Positions 29,411 through 39,080 of a DNA stretch of 64,000 nucleotides are shown here, in pieces. Under the pieces are notes generated by a model. It made no database searches and had not been told where the DNA came from. It saw only the letters and a list, made by a program, of their open reading frames with translations. The translations under genes and the position numbers were made by a program. Origin of the DNA: Dyella sp. A6 (lineage in GTDB: Bacteria; Pseudomonadota; Gammaproteobacteria; Xanthomonadales; Rhodanobacteraceae); assembly GCF_036320485.1 (NCBI RefSeq), contig NZ_CP132911.1, forward strand, positions 1,426,001 to 1,490,000, in the 5' to 3' direction. Positions within the stretch are counted from its first letter, which is position 1, and every line of letters begins with the position of its first letter.

Positions 29411-29441
29411 GATCGACACATGCATGCGTTGGAGCGTTTTC

Positions 29442-31325
29442 GTGAGCGAAACCATTCGTCTTGATGGCCGCAGTCTCAGTCGTGCCCAGCTGGTCGCCGT
29501 GGCCAGGCACGGTGCGAAGGTGGAACTTGATCCCGGGCAGCTGCAACACGTGCAGCGGGCCGCGGACTTCCTGGCCGAGAAGGTGAGCTGCGGCGAGCCG
29601 ACCTATGGTGTCACCACCGGCTTCGGCAGCAATGCCGACAAGCTGCTGGGCGCGCATCGCGTGCGCGACGAACTGCCCGGCGGCAATCCGCATCAGCCGC
29701 AGGGCACGCTGATGGAGGAACTGCAGCACAACCTGATCACCACCCATGCCGTCTGCGTGGGCAAGCCGTTCGCGGCCGACGTGGTGCGCGCGATGCTGGC
29801 GATCCGGGTCAATACGCTGATGCGCGGCCATTCCGGCATCCGGGTGGAGACGCTGCAGGCGCTGGCGGCCATGCTCAATGCGGGCGTGGTGCCGGTAGTG
29901 CCGGAAAAGGGCTCGGTCGGCGCAAGTGGCGACCTGGCACCGCTGTCGCACCTGGCGATCGTGCTGCTGGGTGGCGGCGAGGCGTTCTACCGGGACGAGC
30001 GCATGCCCGGCGGCGAGGCACTCAAGCGTGCCGGGCTCGAGCCGGTGCGGCTGTCGTTCAAGGAAGGCCTGGCGCTGAACAACGGCACCGCGCAGATGCT
30101 GGCGACCGCGACCCTGGCGCTGGACGACCTGGACTATCTGCTGGGCCTGGCCGATCTGGCTGCAGCGATGACGCTGGACGCCTTCGCCGGGCGCAGCGGC
30201 GCGCTGCGTCCGGAGGTGCATGCCCTGCGTCCGCATCCGGGGCAGGTCGACACCGCGGCGCACGTGCGCGGGCTGCTGCAGGGCTCGACCCTGCTCGACA
30301 TTCCGTATCACCTGGTGCCGCGCTTCAAGTCATGGAGTGCCGAGGCATGGACCACGCCGGAAGACCAGGCACTCAGCTTCGACATCGGCTGGGACTGGGT
30401 GCCGGCCAATCAGCGGCATGGCCGCGAGGCGTTCTATGCGCGCTTCCTGCCGTTCAAGGGCGGCAAGAAGCATCAGCCGCAGGACGCCTACTGCCTGCGC
30501 TGCATGCCGCAGGTGCATGGCGCGGTGCGCGATGCCTGGGCGCAGGCCTGCCGGGTGATCGATATCGAACTGAATGCGGTCACCGACAATCCGCTGATCT
30601 TCCCCGAAGCCGAGAATCCCCAGTTCATCGAGGACCAGGTGATCTCGGCCGGCCACTTCCACGGCATGCCGCTGGCACTGGCGATGAGCTACGTGAAGGC
30701 GGCGATTCCCGTGCTGGCTTCGATCTCCGAGCGACGCCTCAACAAGCTGGTCGACCCGGCCACCAACGATGGTCTGCCGGCGTTTCTGACCGGCAACGAG
30801 GACGGTACCGATTCCGGTTTCATGATCGTGCAGTACACCGCGGCGGCCCTGGTCAACGACCTGGCCACACGTGCGCACCCGGCCAGTGTGTATTCGGTGC
30901 CGACCAGCGCCAATGCCGAGGACCACGTGTCGATGGGCGCCAACGAGGCGCGTCACGTGCTGGGGATGATGGACGACCTTGGCCACGTGGTTGCGCTGGA
31001 GCTCTACACCGCCGCCCAGGCATTGGATTTCCGCCAGGAAATGCTCAATGCGGCGCGTCGGCTGGCCGCGCGTGGTGACTGGCAGGCGCTGGCCGAGAAG
31101 GTGGCCAATGCGCCGCGCGAAGGCCATTCGCACCATGCCGCTTTCGTCGACGAGGTGAAGACGCTGACTGCCGCACTGGCACAGGTGGGCGACTTCCATG
31201 CCGGTACGTCCGTGCGTGCCGCGCATGAGACGCTGCGTCGGCACATCGGCTTCATGCATCGCGACCGGGCGATGGACGGTGACGTGCGCACGGTCTGCGA
31301 ACTGGTGCGGCAACGGGTGTTCTGA
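29442..31325 (+). CDS. Histidine/aromatic amino-acid ammonia-lyase, long form
   Basis: The protein belongs to the MIO-containing HAL/PAL family, which removes ammonia from histidine or aromatic amino acids. GTG 29442 (GGAG seven bases upstream) gives 627 residues, about 115 longer than ordinary HutH. The catalytic Tyr is at 55 in Y-G-V-T-T-G-F-G. Ala161-Ser162-Gly163 form the self-cyclising MIO group within V-G-A-S-G-D-L-A-P-L-S-H. The selectivity loop L-Q-H-N-L-I-T-T-H-A resembles histidine lyases more than tyrosine lyases. An insertion at about 285-345, rich in Trp, Phe and basic residues, precedes Q-D-A-Y-C-L-R-C-M-P-Q-V-H-G, and the C-terminal region is also long. No hutU, hutI or hutG is nearby, so histidine catabolism is not supported by context. 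Confidence 0.82.
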   Translation: MSETIRLDGRSLSRAQLVAVARHGAKVELDPGQLQHVQRAADFLAEKVSCGEPTYGVTTGFGSNADKLLGAHRVRDELPGGNPHQPQGTLMEELQHNLITTHAVCVGKPFAADVVRAMLAIRVNTLMRGHSGIRVETLQALAAMLNAGVVPVVPEKGSVGASGDLAPLSHLAIVLLGGGEAFYRDERMPGGEALKRAGLEPVRLSFKEGLALNNGTAQMLATATLALDDLDYLLGLADLAAAMTLDAFAGRSGALRPEVHALRPHPGQVDTAAHVRGLLQGSTLLDIPYHLVPRFKSWSAEAWTTPEDQALSFDIGWDWVPANQRHGREAFYARFLPFKGGKKHQPQDAYCLRCMPQVHGAVRDAWAQACRVIDIELNAVTDNPLIFPEAENPQFIEDQVISAGHFHGMPLALAMSYVKAAIPVLASISERRLNKLVDPATNDGLPAFLTGNEDGTDSGFMIVQYTAAALVNDLATRAHPASVYSVPTSANAEDHVSMGANEARHVLGMMDDLGHVVALELYTAAQALDFRQEMLNAARRLAARGDWQALAEKVANAPREGHSHHAAFVDEVKTLTAALAQVGDFHAGTSVRAAHETLRRHIGFMHRDRAMDGDVRTVCELVRQRVF

Positions 31326-31359
31326 GCGCGTTATGCGCGCAGTTCACGAGTAAGCGGAG

Positions 31360-31385
31360 AGGGCGGCCATGGGCCGCCCTTTTTC
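31360..31385 (+). terminator. Rho-independent terminator after the ammonia-lyase
   Basis: AGGGCGGCC (31360-31368) and GGCCGCCCT (31372-31380) form a perfect 9-bp stem with a three-base loop, followed by TTTTC. It separates the lyase from the his operon. Confidence 0.85.
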
Positions 31386-31462
31386 ATACATGCTTCCCGG
31401 ATGAATGTGGCGGGTGGGCATCGCTTGCCGGTGTCATGGGATTAGCGTATCCTTGATCCACT

Positions 31463-31480
31463 GTATTAACGCATTAGCAC
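31463..31480 (+). promoter_or_regulatory. Candidate HisR operator and promoter of the his operon
   Basis: The 18-base imperfect palindrome GTATTAACGCATTAGCAC has matched outer GT/AC and inner TAA/TTA half-sites, similar in style to TrpR-type operators. It ends three bases before the ATG of the TrpR-like regulator gene. TATTAA at 31464-31469 inside it could be the -10, giving a transcript that starts close to the ATG. Both assignments are inferred. Confidence 0.5.
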
Positions 31481-31483
31481 ATT

Positions 31484-31822
31484 ATGAAGCGTCGTTCGCT
31501 CGATCCAGAGACACCGGCGGAGTCCGTCGAGGCAAGCCTGTACAAGGCTTTGCTCTCGCTGAAGACACCGGCCGAGATGTCCGCCTTCCTGCACGATCTG
31601 TGCACACCGGCGGAACTGGAGGTGCTGGTGGACCGCTGGCGCGTGGTGCCGTTGCTGCTGGATGGCATGCCGTATCGGCAGATCCACGAACGCACCGCCG
31701 TCAGCATCACCACGATCGGGCGCGTGGCGCGTTTCCTCAACCAGGGCAACGGCGGTTATCTCGCTGCCGCGGCACGCGCCACGCGCGGCCAGTCCGTCGC
31801 CAAGAAGAAGGCCAGCACATGA
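31484..31822 (+). CDS. hisR: TrpR-like (YerC/YecD-type) regulator, probable HisR
   Basis: This 112-residue protein is a TrpR-superfamily helix-turn-helix repressor: helices around L-C-T-P-A-E-L-E-V-L-V-D-R-W-R-V-V, then the reading head G-M-P-Y-R-Q-I-H-E-R-T-A-V-S-I-T-T-I-G-R-V-A-R-F-L. In Xanthomonadales such a protein at the head of the histidine operon has been predicted to be the histidine-responsive regulator HisR. No Shine-Dalgarno sequence precedes ATG 31484, which fits a nearly leaderless transcript. The gene overlaps hisG by four bases (ATGA), so regulator and pathway are coexpressed and probably autorepressed through the palindrome just upstream. The co-repressor is unknown; histidine is the natural guess. 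Confidence 0.85.
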   Translation: MKRRSLDPETPAESVEASLYKALLSLKTPAEMSAFLHDLCTPAELEVLVDRWRVVPLLLDGMPYRQIHERTAVSITTIGRVARFLNQGNGGYLAAAARATRGQSVAKKKAST

Positions 31823-32712
31823 AACAGCGCGACCGTCTGCGCATCGCCATGCAGAAATCCGGCCGGCTCACCGAGCCGGCACTCGACCTGCTGAAGCGGT
31901 GTGGGCTTACTTTCCGTCAGAGCCGCGACAAGCTGTTCTGCTTCGGCGAGGGCGAGCCGGTGGACCTGCTGCTGGTCCGTGACGACGACATCCCCGGCCT
32001 GATCGCCCAGGGTGTCTGCGATCTGGGCATCGTCGGCCGCAATGTGCTGGACGAGTTCCGCCTCACCGACGGTCGCGAAGCCGCTCCGCTGGCGGAGCTG
32101 CGTCCGCTGGGTTTCGGTCGTTGTCGCCTGTCCATCGCGGTGCCGCAGGAGATGGAATACAGCGAACCGGGCCAACTGTCCGGCATGCGCATCGCCACCT
32201 CGTATCCGGGGCTGCTCGGCGAATGGCTGCGTAACCATGGCGTGGACGCCGGTGTGGTGACCCTGGCCGGCTCGGTCGAAATCGCGCCGCGGCTGGGCAC
32301 GGCCGAACTGATCTGCGATCTGGTGCAGAGCGGTGGCACCCTGGTCGCCAACCAGTTGCGCGAGGCCGACGTGCTGCTGGAAAGCGAGGCCGTGCTGGCC
32401 GGTCCGCAGGCGCTGCCCAGCGACGAGCGCGGCGACATGCTGGAGCTGCTGCTGAAGCGGCTCGACGGCGTGATTCAGGTCAGTGAGTCGCGGTTGCTGC
32501 TGCTGCAGACCTCGCGCGGTGCGCTGGATGCGATCACCCGGCTGTTGCCCGGTGGCCCGCAGCCGACCCTGCTGCCGGTGGCCGGCCAGCCGGACCAGCT
32601 GATGGTGCAGGCGCTGTGTGCCGGCGAAGTGAGCTGGCGGCAGCTCGAGGAAATCAAACGAGCCGGTGCGCGCGAGATGTTCGTGCTGCCGGTGGAGAAG
32701 ATGCTGGCATGA
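31819..32712 (+). CDS. hisG: ATP phosphoribosyltransferase (long form)
   Basis: HisG condenses ATP and PRPP in the first step of histidine synthesis and is the feedback-controlled enzyme. The 297-residue length marks the long, homohexameric form with a C-terminal histidine-binding domain (from about residue 225). Typical motifs are [23 protein letters not shown] and the PRPP-binding D-L-V-Q-S-G-G-T-L near residue 175. It overlaps hisR upstream and hisD downstream, each by ATGA. Confidence 0.96.
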   Translation: MKQRDRLRIAMQKSGRLTEPALDLLKRCGLTFRQSRDKLFCFGEGEPVDLLLVRDDDIPGLIAQGVCDLGIVGRNVLDEFRLTDGREAAPLAELRPLGFGRCRLSIAVPQEMEYSEPGQLSGMRIATSYPGLLGEWLRNHGVDAGVVTLAGSVEIAPRLGTAELICDLVQSGGTLVANQLREADVLLESEAVLAGPQALPSDERGDMLELLLKRLDGVIQVSESRLLLLQTSRGALDAITRLLPGGPQPTLLPVAGQPDQLMVQALCAGEVSWRQLEEIKRAGAREMFVLPVEKMLA

Positions 32713-34076
32713 ACCCGGTGGGTACGAACTTGATCGAGATGAAGCGTCTGGACTGGTCGCAGCTGGACGAGGCTGCCCGTGGCGAGGCACTGGCACGTCC
32801 GGTGCAGTCGCGCGGCGAGGAATTACGCGCCGGTGTGGAAGGCATCATCGCGGCCGTGCGCGCACGCGGCGACGACGCATTGCGCGAGCTCAGCGCCAAG
32901 TACGACCGCTGCACGCTCGATGCGATCGAAGTCGGCGAAGCCGAGTTCGCGGCTGCCGAGTCCGCACTGGACCCGGCCCTGAAGCAGGCGATCCACGAGG
33001 CGGCGGAAAGGATCGAGGCCTTCCATCGTGCCGCCGCGCCGCAATCGGTGTCGCTGGACACCGCGCCGGGTGTGCGGGTGGAGCGCATGCTGCGCCCGGT
33101 GGCGCGGGTGGGCCTGTATGTGCCGGCCGGCAGCGCGCCGCTGCCGTCCACCGCGCTGATGCTTGGCGTGCCGGCCCGCATTGCGGGTTGCCGCGAGGTG
33201 GTGTTGTGTTCGCCGGCGCGCGCCGATGGGTCGTGCGACGAGGCGGTACTGTACGCGGCCCGCGTCACCGGCGTGCACAAGGTGTTCAAGCTGGGCGGCG
33301 CGCAGGCGATCGCGGCGATGGCCTACGGCACCCGCAGTGTGCCCGCGTGCGACAAGCTGTTCGGTCCGGGCAACGCCTGGGTGACCGAGGCGAAACTGCA
33401 GGTTTCGGGCGATCCGGAAGGCGCCGCCATCGACATGCCGGCCGGGCCGTCCGAGGTGCTGGTGATCGCCGATGCCCACGCCAATCCGGTGTTCGTCGCG
33501 GCCGACCTGCTCTCGCAGGCCGAGCATGGCCCGGATTCGCAGGTCATCCTGCTGAGCGATTCCGACCAGCTGCTCGATCGTGTCGAGGTCGAGGTGCGCG
33601 CGCAGTGCGCTGCCTTGCCGCGCGCGGAGATCGCGGTGCAGGCGCTTTCGCGCAGCCGCCTGATCCGGGTGGCGTCGCTGGCACAGGCGGTCGAGGTCAG
33701 CAACCGCTATGCACCGGAGCACCTGATCCTGCAGGTGGCCGAGCCGCGCGACCTGCTTGCGGGTATCGAGAGTGCGGGGTCGGTATTCCTGGGCGCGTGG
33801 ACGCCGGAGTCGGTGGGCGATTACTGCAGCGGCAGCAATCACGTGCTGCCGACCTACGGCTATGCGCGCAGCTACAGCGGCGTGTCGGTGGCCAGCTTCC
33901 AGAAGCAGATCACCGTGCAGCAGCTTTCGGCCGACGGGCTGCGCGCCATCGGTCCGTGCACGGCGACATTGGCGGCGGCCGAGCAACTGGAGGCCCATCG
34001 TCGTGCGGTGACCCTGCGCCTGGCGGCGCTGGACGGCGTCGCGCCGGCAACATTTTCGACGGAGAAGGCGGTATGA
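32709..34076 (+). CDS. hisD: Histidinol dehydrogenase
   Basis: HisD oxidises histidinol to histidine in two NAD-dependent steps. The 455-residue sequence shows [23 protein letters not shown], and the zinc and base residues in [13 protein letters not shown] and Y-A-P-E-H-L. ATG 32709 overlaps the hisG stop. A second Met at 32742 (M-K-R-L-D-W) would also fit some homologs. It overlaps hisC by four bases. Confidence 0.96.
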   Translation: MNPVGTNLIEMKRLDWSQLDEAARGEALARPVQSRGEELRAGVEGIIAAVRARGDDALRELSAKYDRCTLDAIEVGEAEFAAAESALDPALKQAIHEAAERIEAFHRAAAPQSVSLDTAPGVRVERMLRPVARVGLYVPAGSAPLPSTALMLGVPARIAGCREVVLCSPARADGSCDEAVLYAARVTGVHKVFKLGGAQAIAAMAYGTRSVPACDKLFGPGNAWVTEAKLQVSGDPEGAAIDMPAGPSEVLVIADAHANPVFVAADLLSQAEHGPDSQVILLSDSDQLLDRVEVEVRAQCAALPRAEIAVQALSRSRLIRVASLAQAVEVSNRYAPEHLILQVAEPRDLLAGIESAGSVFLGAWTPESVGDYCSGSNHVLPTYGYARSYSGVSVASFQKQITVQQLSADGLRAIGPCTATLAAAEQLEAHRRAVTLRLAALDGVAPATFSTEKAV

Positions 34077-35167
34077 ACGTGCTTGACCTCGCGCGGCCGG
34101 AAATCCGCGCACTGCAACCTTATTCTTCGGCCCGCATGGAGGCCGACGGCGGTCAGCTGATGCTGAACGCGAACGAGTCGGCCTGGCCGCCGGTGGGCGA
34201 CACCGGGCAGGGCTGCAACCGGTATCCGGAACCGCAGCCGTCGGCCCTGCTCGATGCGCTGGCGCTGCTGTATGGCGTGCGTCGCGAGCAGTTGCTGGTG
34301 GGGCGTGGCAGTGACGAGGCCATCGACCTGCTGGTGCGCGCGTTCTGCCGGGCCGGCCAGGATGCGATCCTGATCCAGCCGCCGACCTTCGGCATGTATG
34401 CGGTCTGTGCGCGTGTCCAGGGTGCGGCCGTGATCGAAGCGCCGCTGGACAAGGATTTCAGGCTCGACGTGGACGCGTTGCTGGCCGCGGTGACGCCGGC
34501 GGTGAAGCTGGTGTTCGTCTGCCGGCCGAGCAACCCCACCGGGCAGGACGTGCCGCGTGCCGATATCGAGACCCTGGCCAGGGCACTGGCCGGTCGTGCC
34601 CTGCTGGTCGTGGACGAGGCTTATGTCGAGTTCGCCGACCAGCCCAGCGTGGCCGACCTGATCGACCGTTACGACAACGTGGCGGTGCTGCGCACCCTGT
34701 CCAAGGCCTGGGCACTGGCTGGCGCTCGCATCGGCAGCCTGCTGGCGAATGCCGACGTGATCGCCCTGCTGCGGCGGATCATGCCGCCTTATCCGCTGCC
34801 GCTGCCCTGCGTGGATGCCGCGCTGATCGCGCTGTCGGGCTGGGGGCAGGCGAATACGCGCCAGCGCATCGGTACGGTATGCAAGCAGCGTGAGGCGATG
34901 CAGTCGGCGCTGGCGGCTCTGGCCGGCGTGAAGCAGGTGCTGCCGTCACAGGCCAATTTCCTCACGGTCCGTTTCCACGATGCCGGCGACGTGCTGCGCC
35001 GCCTGCTGGCCGAGGGCATCGTGGTGCGCGACGTGCGCCGCTATCCGGGCCTGTCGGATGCGCTGCGCATCACCATCGGCACGCCCGAGGAAAATGCCCA
35101 GGTGATCAAGGTCCTGAAGCAGTCCGCGGTCGCGCAGCCGGTTGCCGTGGCGGGACAGGGCACATGA
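34073..35167 (+). CDS. hisC: Histidinol-phosphate aminotransferase
   Basis: HisC is a PLP enzyme converting imidazole-acetol phosphate to histidinol phosphate. The 364-residue protein has the class I/II aminotransferase pattern: [10 protein letters not shown] near the start, [34 protein letters not shown], and the PLP lysine in [12 protein letters not shown]. Start and stop codons overlap those of hisD and hisB by four bases. Confidence 0.96.
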   Translation: MNVLDLARPEIRALQPYSSARMEADGGQLMLNANESAWPPVGDTGQGCNRYPEPQPSALLDALALLYGVRREQLLVGRGSDEAIDLLVRAFCRAGQDAILIQPPTFGMYAVCARVQGAAVIEAPLDKDFRLDVDALLAAVTPAVKLVFVCRPSNPTGQDVPRADIETLARALAGRALLVVDEAYVEFADQPSVADLIDRYDNVAVLRTLSKAWALAGARIGSLLANADVIALLRRIMPPYPLPLPCVDAALIALSGWGQANTRQRIGTVCKQREAMQSALAALAGVKQVLPSQANFLTVRFHDAGDVLRRLLAEGIVVRDVRRYPGLSDALRITIGTPEENAQVIKVLKQSAVAQPVAVAGQGT

Positions 35168-36228
35168 GTCGGAAGTTGCTCTTCGTGGACCGCGATGGCT
35201 GCCTGATCGAGGAGCCGGCGGACGAACAGATCGACAGCTACGAAAAACTTGCCCTGTTGCCTGGCGTGATCGCCGCATTGCAGCGCTTCGTGGCGGCTGG
35301 CTACGAACTGGTGATGGTGACCAACCAGGACGGGCTGGGCACGGCGAGCTTTCCCGAGGCCGATTTCGCCGGGCCGCACGCCTTGCTGCTGCGTATCCTC
35401 GCATCGCAGGGAGTCGGTTTCCGCGAAGTGCTGGTGGATCGCAGTTTTCCGCATGAGGGCAAGGACACCCGCAAACCCGGCGTGGGCCTGATGCGCAGTT
35501 ATCTTGCGGACGATGGCTGGAGCCGCGCCGCGTCGCTGATGGTGGGCGACCGTGAGAGCGACCTGCTGTTCGCCGCGAACATGGGCGTGCGCGGCTTCCG
35601 GGTGGGGCCTGACGGCATCGACTGGGCCGATGTCGCGCACCAGGTGCTGGACGCGCCGCGTGTCGCCACGGTCACGCGCAACACCAAGGAAACCCGCATC
35701 CAGGTGAGCGTCAATCTGGACAAGGTGGCCGAGCCGCAGGTCCACACCGGCCTTGGCTTCTTCGACCACATGCTGGAACAGATCGGCAAGCATGGCGGTT
35801 TCGCCCTGACGCTGCACTGCGACGGCGACATCCATATCGACGATCACCACACCATCGAGGACTGCGCGCTGGCTCTCGGGCAGGCCCTGCGGCAGGCCCT
35901 GGGCGACAAGCGCGGGATCGGCCGCTATGGCTTCTCGTTGCCGATGGACGAGAGTGCAGCGGATGCCCGGCTGGACCTTTCCGGTCGACCGTATTTCGTT
36001 TTCGAGGGCACGTTTCCGCGCGATCGCGTGGGCGAGGTCTCCACCGAACTGGTGCCGCACTTCTTCCGTTCGCTGTGCGAGACGCTGGGCGCCAACCTGC
36101 ACCTGTCGGTGCGTGGCGAGAACGCGCACCACATGGTCGAAGCCTGTTTCAAGGTAGTGGCCCGCGCGCTGCGCCAGGCGATCCAGCGCGAGGGCAGCGA
36201 ACTGCCCAGCACCAAGGGAGCGCTGTAA
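35164..36228 (+). CDS. hisB: Bifunctional histidinol-phosphatase/imidazoleglycerol-phosphate dehydratase
   Basis: The 354-residue fusion carries both HisB activities. Residues 1-165 form a HAD phosphatase with the nucleophile motif D-R-D-G-C-L-I and H-K-P-equivalent residues in K-D-T-R-K-P-G. The dehydratase part begins near [12 protein letters not shown] and has manganese-binding H-D/H-H motifs: G-F-F-D-H-M-L and D-D-H-H-T-I-E-D-C near 230, then G-E-N-A-H-H-M-V-E. The fused form is typical of Enterobacteria and Xanthomonadales. TAATG links it to hisH. Confidence 0.96.
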   Translation: MSRKLLFVDRDGCLIEEPADEQIDSYEKLALLPGVIAALQRFVAAGYELVMVTNQDGLGTASFPEADFAGPHALLLRILASQGVGFREVLVDRSFPHEGKDTRKPGVGLMRSYLADDGWSRAASLMVGDRESDLLFAANMGVRGFRVGPDGIDWADVAHQVLDAPRVATVTRNTKETRIQVSVNLDKVAEPQVHTGLGFFDHMLEQIGKHGGFALTLHCDGDIHIDDHHTIEDCALALGQALRQALGDKRGIGRYGFSLPMDESAADARLDLSGRPYFVFEGTFPRDRVGEVSTELVPHFFRSLCETLGANLHLSVRGENAHHMVEACFKVVARALRQAIQREGSELPSTKGAL

Positions 36229-36818
36229 TGAGCGTGGTACTGGTGGATGCCGGTGGCACCAACATCGGTTCGGTGCGCTACGCCCTGCAGCGGCTGGGCG
36301 TCGAAGCGGCGCTTACTGCCGATGCGGCAGCGATCCGCGCCGCCGACAAGGTGATCCTGCCGGGCGTGGGTGCGGCCGGGCCCGGCATGGCACGGTTGCG
36401 CGAGCTGGGCCTGGTCGAGCTGATGCGATCGCTGACCCAGCCGGTGCTGGGCGTGTGCCTGGGCATGCAGCTGCTGTGCGCGCATTCGGAGGAGGGCGAT
36501 ACCGAGTGCCTGGGCGTGATCGATGCTCCGGTGCGCCGCTTCCACGAGGTACCGGGGTTGCGCGTTCCGCACATGGGCTGGAACGCGCTTGAAGCCGTGC
36601 GCGAGCATCCGCTGCTGGACGGACTGGTAGCCGGCGAACAGGCTTATTTCGTACACAGCTACGCGGTGCCGGCCGGCGACTACACGCTGGCGACGACCGA
36701 TTTTGGCGGTCCGTTTTCGGCGGTGATCGCCCGCGGCAATTTCCACGGCATGCAATTCCATCCCGAGCGGTCCGCCAGCGTGGGCTCCCGACTCCTGAAG
36801 AATTTCCTCTCGCTATGA
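36228..36818 (+). CDS. hisH: Imidazole glycerol phosphate synthase, glutaminase subunit
   Basis: HisH supplies ammonia from glutamine to HisF. The 196-residue class I amidotransferase has the nucleophile Cys in P-V-L-G-V-C-L-G-M-Q-L-L and the His-Glu pair in M-Q-F-H-P-E-R-S. The start shares one base with the hisB stop (TAATG); the end overlaps hisA by four bases. The oxyanion-strand motif near L-P-G-V-G-A is standard. Confidence 0.95.
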   Translation: MSVVLVDAGGTNIGSVRYALQRLGVEAALTADAAAIRAADKVILPGVGAAGPGMARLRELGLVELMRSLTQPVLGVCLGMQLLCAHSEEGDTECLGVIDAPVRRFHEVPGLRVPHMGWNALEAVREHPLLDGLVAGEQAYFVHSYAVPAGDYTLATTDFGGPFSAVIARGNFHGMQFHPERSASVGSRLLKNFLSL

Positions 36819-37543
36819 CGTTCAACGTGATTCCCGCGATCGACCTGCGCGGCGGCCAGGTGGTCCGCCTCAAACAGGGCGACTACGCACAGCAGACCGA
36901 CTATCCGTTCGACCCGGTCCAACTGGCATCGCGCTACGCAGCAGCCGGCGCGGCGTGGCTGCACCTGGTGGACCTGGACGGTGCCCGCTCCGGCAGCCTG
37001 GACAACCTGAAGGTGATCGAGACGATCGCGGCGAACGGCATGCAGGTGCAGGCCGGCGGTGGCGTACGTGGCGAAGGCGACCTGCGCCGCTTGTTCGATG
37101 CCGGCGTGCAGCGGGTGGTCTTGGGCAGCGTGGCGATCCGCGATCCGGAGACCGTGGCCGGCTGGCTGGCCAGTCATGGGCCGGAGCGGCTCACGCTGGC
37201 CCTGGATACCCGTCGCATCGAGGGACGCTGGGCGCTGCCGAGCGCGGGCTGGACCGAGCTGGAAGCGCGCACCCTGGATGAATTGGCGCCGTGGTACGCG
37301 GTACGCGGTGCGCGCCACCTGCTGTGCACCGACATCGATCGCGACGGCATGCTGGCCGGCTTCAACCTCGATCTTTACCGGCATCTGGCCGATACCGTGC
37401 CGACGCTGGCAGTGCAGGCTTCCGGCGGCGTGCGTTCGCTGGATGATATCCGTGCCGCGCGTGAGGCCGGAGCGGGTGGCGTGATTCTTGGCCGTGCCCT
37501 GCTGGAGGGGCGTTTCACTGTGGAGGAGGCGCTGGCATGCTGA
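36815..37543 (+). CDS. hisA: ProFAR isomerase
   Basis: HisA is the TIM-barrel isomerase that opens the ribose of ProFAR. The 242-residue product begins [15 protein letters not shown], with the catalytic Asp in A-I-D-L. A second Asp lies in C-T-D-I-D-R-D-G-M. Phosphate-binding glycines appear in Q-A-G-G-G-V-R and A-S-G-G-V-R-S. It overlaps hisF by seven bases. Confidence 0.96.
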   Translation: MTFNVIPAIDLRGGQVVRLKQGDYAQQTDYPFDPVQLASRYAAAGAAWLHLVDLDGARSGSLDNLKVIETIAANGMQVQAGGGVRGEGDLRRLFDAGVQRVVLGSVAIRDPETVAGWLASHGPERLTLALDTRRIEGRWALPSAGWTELEARTLDELAPWYAVRGARHLLCTDIDRDGMLAGFNLDLYRHLADTVPTLAVQASGGVRSLDDIRAAREAGAGGVILGRALLEGRFTVEEALAC

Positions 37544-38310
37544 GTCGCCGCATCATCCCCTGCCTCGACGTGCGCGATGGTCAGGTGGTCAAGGGCGTGC
37601 GTTTCCGCGACCACGTGGTGATGGGCGACATCGTCGACCTGGCGCTGCGTTATCGCGACGAGGGCGCGGACGAACTGGTGTTCTACGACATCACTGCCAG
37701 CCCCGAAGGGCGCAGCGTCGATCGCGGCTGGGTCGAGAAAGTGGCGCGGGTGATCGACATACCGTTCTGCGTGGCCGGCGGCATCCGTTCCGTCGCCGAG
37801 GCGCGCGCTACGCTGCACGCCGGCGCGGACAAGGTGTCGGTGAATTCGCCGGCACTGGAGCGTCCCGAACTGATCGACGAGCTGGCCGATGCGTTCGGTG
37901 TGCAATGCGTGGTGGTGGGTGTGGATTCGCTGCGCGACGATGACGGCGAGTGGCGGGTACGCCAATACACCGGCGACCCGTCGAAGACCCGTGCGCTGGC
38001 GCGGCGTACCCTGGACTGGGTGACCGAGGTGCAGCAGCGTGGCGCGGGCGAGATCGTGCTCAACTGCATGGGCAGCGATGGCGTGCGGCAGGGTTACGAC
38101 CTCGAGCAACTCAAGCTGGTCCGGTCACTTTGTCGCGTTCCGCTGGTCGCCTCGGGCGGCGCCGGTGCGCCAGTGCATTTCCGCGACGCTTTCGTCGATG
38201 CCGACGTGGATGCGGCGCTGGCCGCCAGCGTGTTCCATTCCGGTGCCATCGCCATTCCCGGACTCAAGCGCTACCTGCGGGAGCAGGGCGTGGCGATGCG
38301 CATCGACTAG
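37537..38310 (+). CDS. hisF: Imidazole glycerol phosphate synthase, cyclase subunit
   Basis: HisF is the TIM-barrel partner of HisH; it closes the imidazole ring and releases AICAR to purine synthesis. The 257-residue product shows [16 protein letters not shown] (catalytic Asp near residue 11), [16 protein letters not shown], and [13 protein letters not shown] near residue 180. HisF is the last gene of the overlapping run; hisIE follows after 97 bases. Confidence 0.96.
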   Translation: MLSRRIIPCLDVRDGQVVKGVRFRDHVVMGDIVDLALRYRDEGADELVFYDITASPEGRSVDRGWVEKVARVIDIPFCVAGGIRSVAEARATLHAGADKVSVNSPALERPELIDELADAFGVQCVVVGVDSLRDDDGEWRVRQYTGDPSKTRALARRTLDWVTEVQQRGAGEIVLNCMGSDGVRQGYDLEQLKLVRSLCRVPLVASGGAGAPVHFRDAFVDADVDAALAASVFHSGAIAIPGLKRYLREQGVAMRID

Positions 38311-38324
38311 ACGATGGCTTTCCC

Positions 38325-38358
38325 TCCGGTCACGCCGGCTTGTACTGCGGTGACCGGA
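38325..38358. repeat. Hairpin in the hisF-hisIE gap
   Basis: TCCGGTCAC at 38325-38333 is the exact inverted repeat of GTGACCGGA at 38350-38358, with a 16-base loop. It has no T tract. It is the only spacer longer than a few bases inside the operon, so it could be a processing or attenuation site, or simply a chance palindrome. Confidence 0.4.
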
Positions 38359-38407
38359 AACCGAATACTGACGTATGTCCCGGCGCATGCCGGCAACAGG
38401 TACCAAG

Positions 38408-39058
38408 ATGACTGCTGCCAACCCGACCGATCTTTCCCGCCTCGACTGGTCCAAGGGCGGCGGCCTGCTGCCGGCCATCGTGCAGCACTGGCGCAGTGGT
38501 GAAGTGCTGATGCTGGGCTACATGAATGCCGAGGCGCTGGCCGAGACGCAACGCACCGGCCATGTCACGTTTTTCAGTCGAAGCAAGCAGCGCCTGTGGA
38601 CCAAGGGTGAAAGCTCGGGCCACGTGCTCGACCTGAAGTCAGTACGCATCGACTGCGATGCCGATACCTTGCTGCTGCAGGCAGAACCCCGCGGTCCGAC
38701 CTGCCATACCGGCAGCTTCAGCTGCTTCGGCGAACGTGACGAGGTGCGGCCGCCGCTGGGTTTCCTGGCCGAACTCGACGCGCTGGTCGAGTCACGCCAT
38801 GCCGAGCGTCCGGAGGGCAGTTACACCACCAAACTGTTCGACAGCGGCATCCGTCGCATGGCGCAGAAGGTCGGCGAGGAGGGCGTGGAAAGCGCACTCG
38901 CGGCCGTAGCCCAGGGTGACGAGGAACTGCTCGGCGAATCCGCGGATCTGCTGTTCCATCTCACCGTGCTGTTGCGGGCTCGTGGTCTTGGCCTGGCCGA
39001 TGTCGCGAACCTGCTCGCGCAGAGGCACTCCAGGCGTCGCCAGGACGGCGGGCACTAG
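38408..39058 (+). CDS. hisI: Bifunctional phosphoribosyl-AMP cyclohydrolase/phosphoribosyl-ATP pyrophosphatase
   Basis: The protein (HisIE) catalyses steps two and three of histidine synthesis. I prefer ATG 38408 (CAACAGG seven bases upstream), giving 216 residues; an in-frame ATG at 38375 would add 11. The cyclohydrolase half has M-L-G-Y-M-N-A-E-A-L, F-F-S-R-S-K-Q-R-L-W-T-K-G-E-S-S-G and zinc cysteines in P-T-C-H-T-G-S-F-S-C-F. The pyrophosphatase half begins near L-A-E-L-D-A-L-V and has G-E-E-G-V-E and E-S-A-D-L-L-F-H motifs. It is the final his gene. Confidence 0.95.
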   Translation: MTAANPTDLSRLDWSKGGGLLPAIVQHWRSGEVLMLGYMNAEALAETQRTGHVTFFSRSKQRLWTKGESSGHVLDLKSVRIDCDADTLLLQAEPRGPTCHTGSFSCFGERDEVRPPLGFLAELDALVESRHAERPEGSYTTKLFDSGIRRMAQKVGEEGVESALAAVAQGDEELLGESADLLFHLTVLLRARGLGLADVANLLAQRHSRRRQDGGH

Positions 39059-39080
39059 AGCCGGGCATGACCACCATCGC

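Noticed and set aside
31326..31483. Histidine-codon leader peptide in front of the his operon
   Set aside because: I looked for a short frame with clustered His codons and a terminator/antiterminator pair. The only terminator here (31360) belongs to the preceding gene, and no His run is present.
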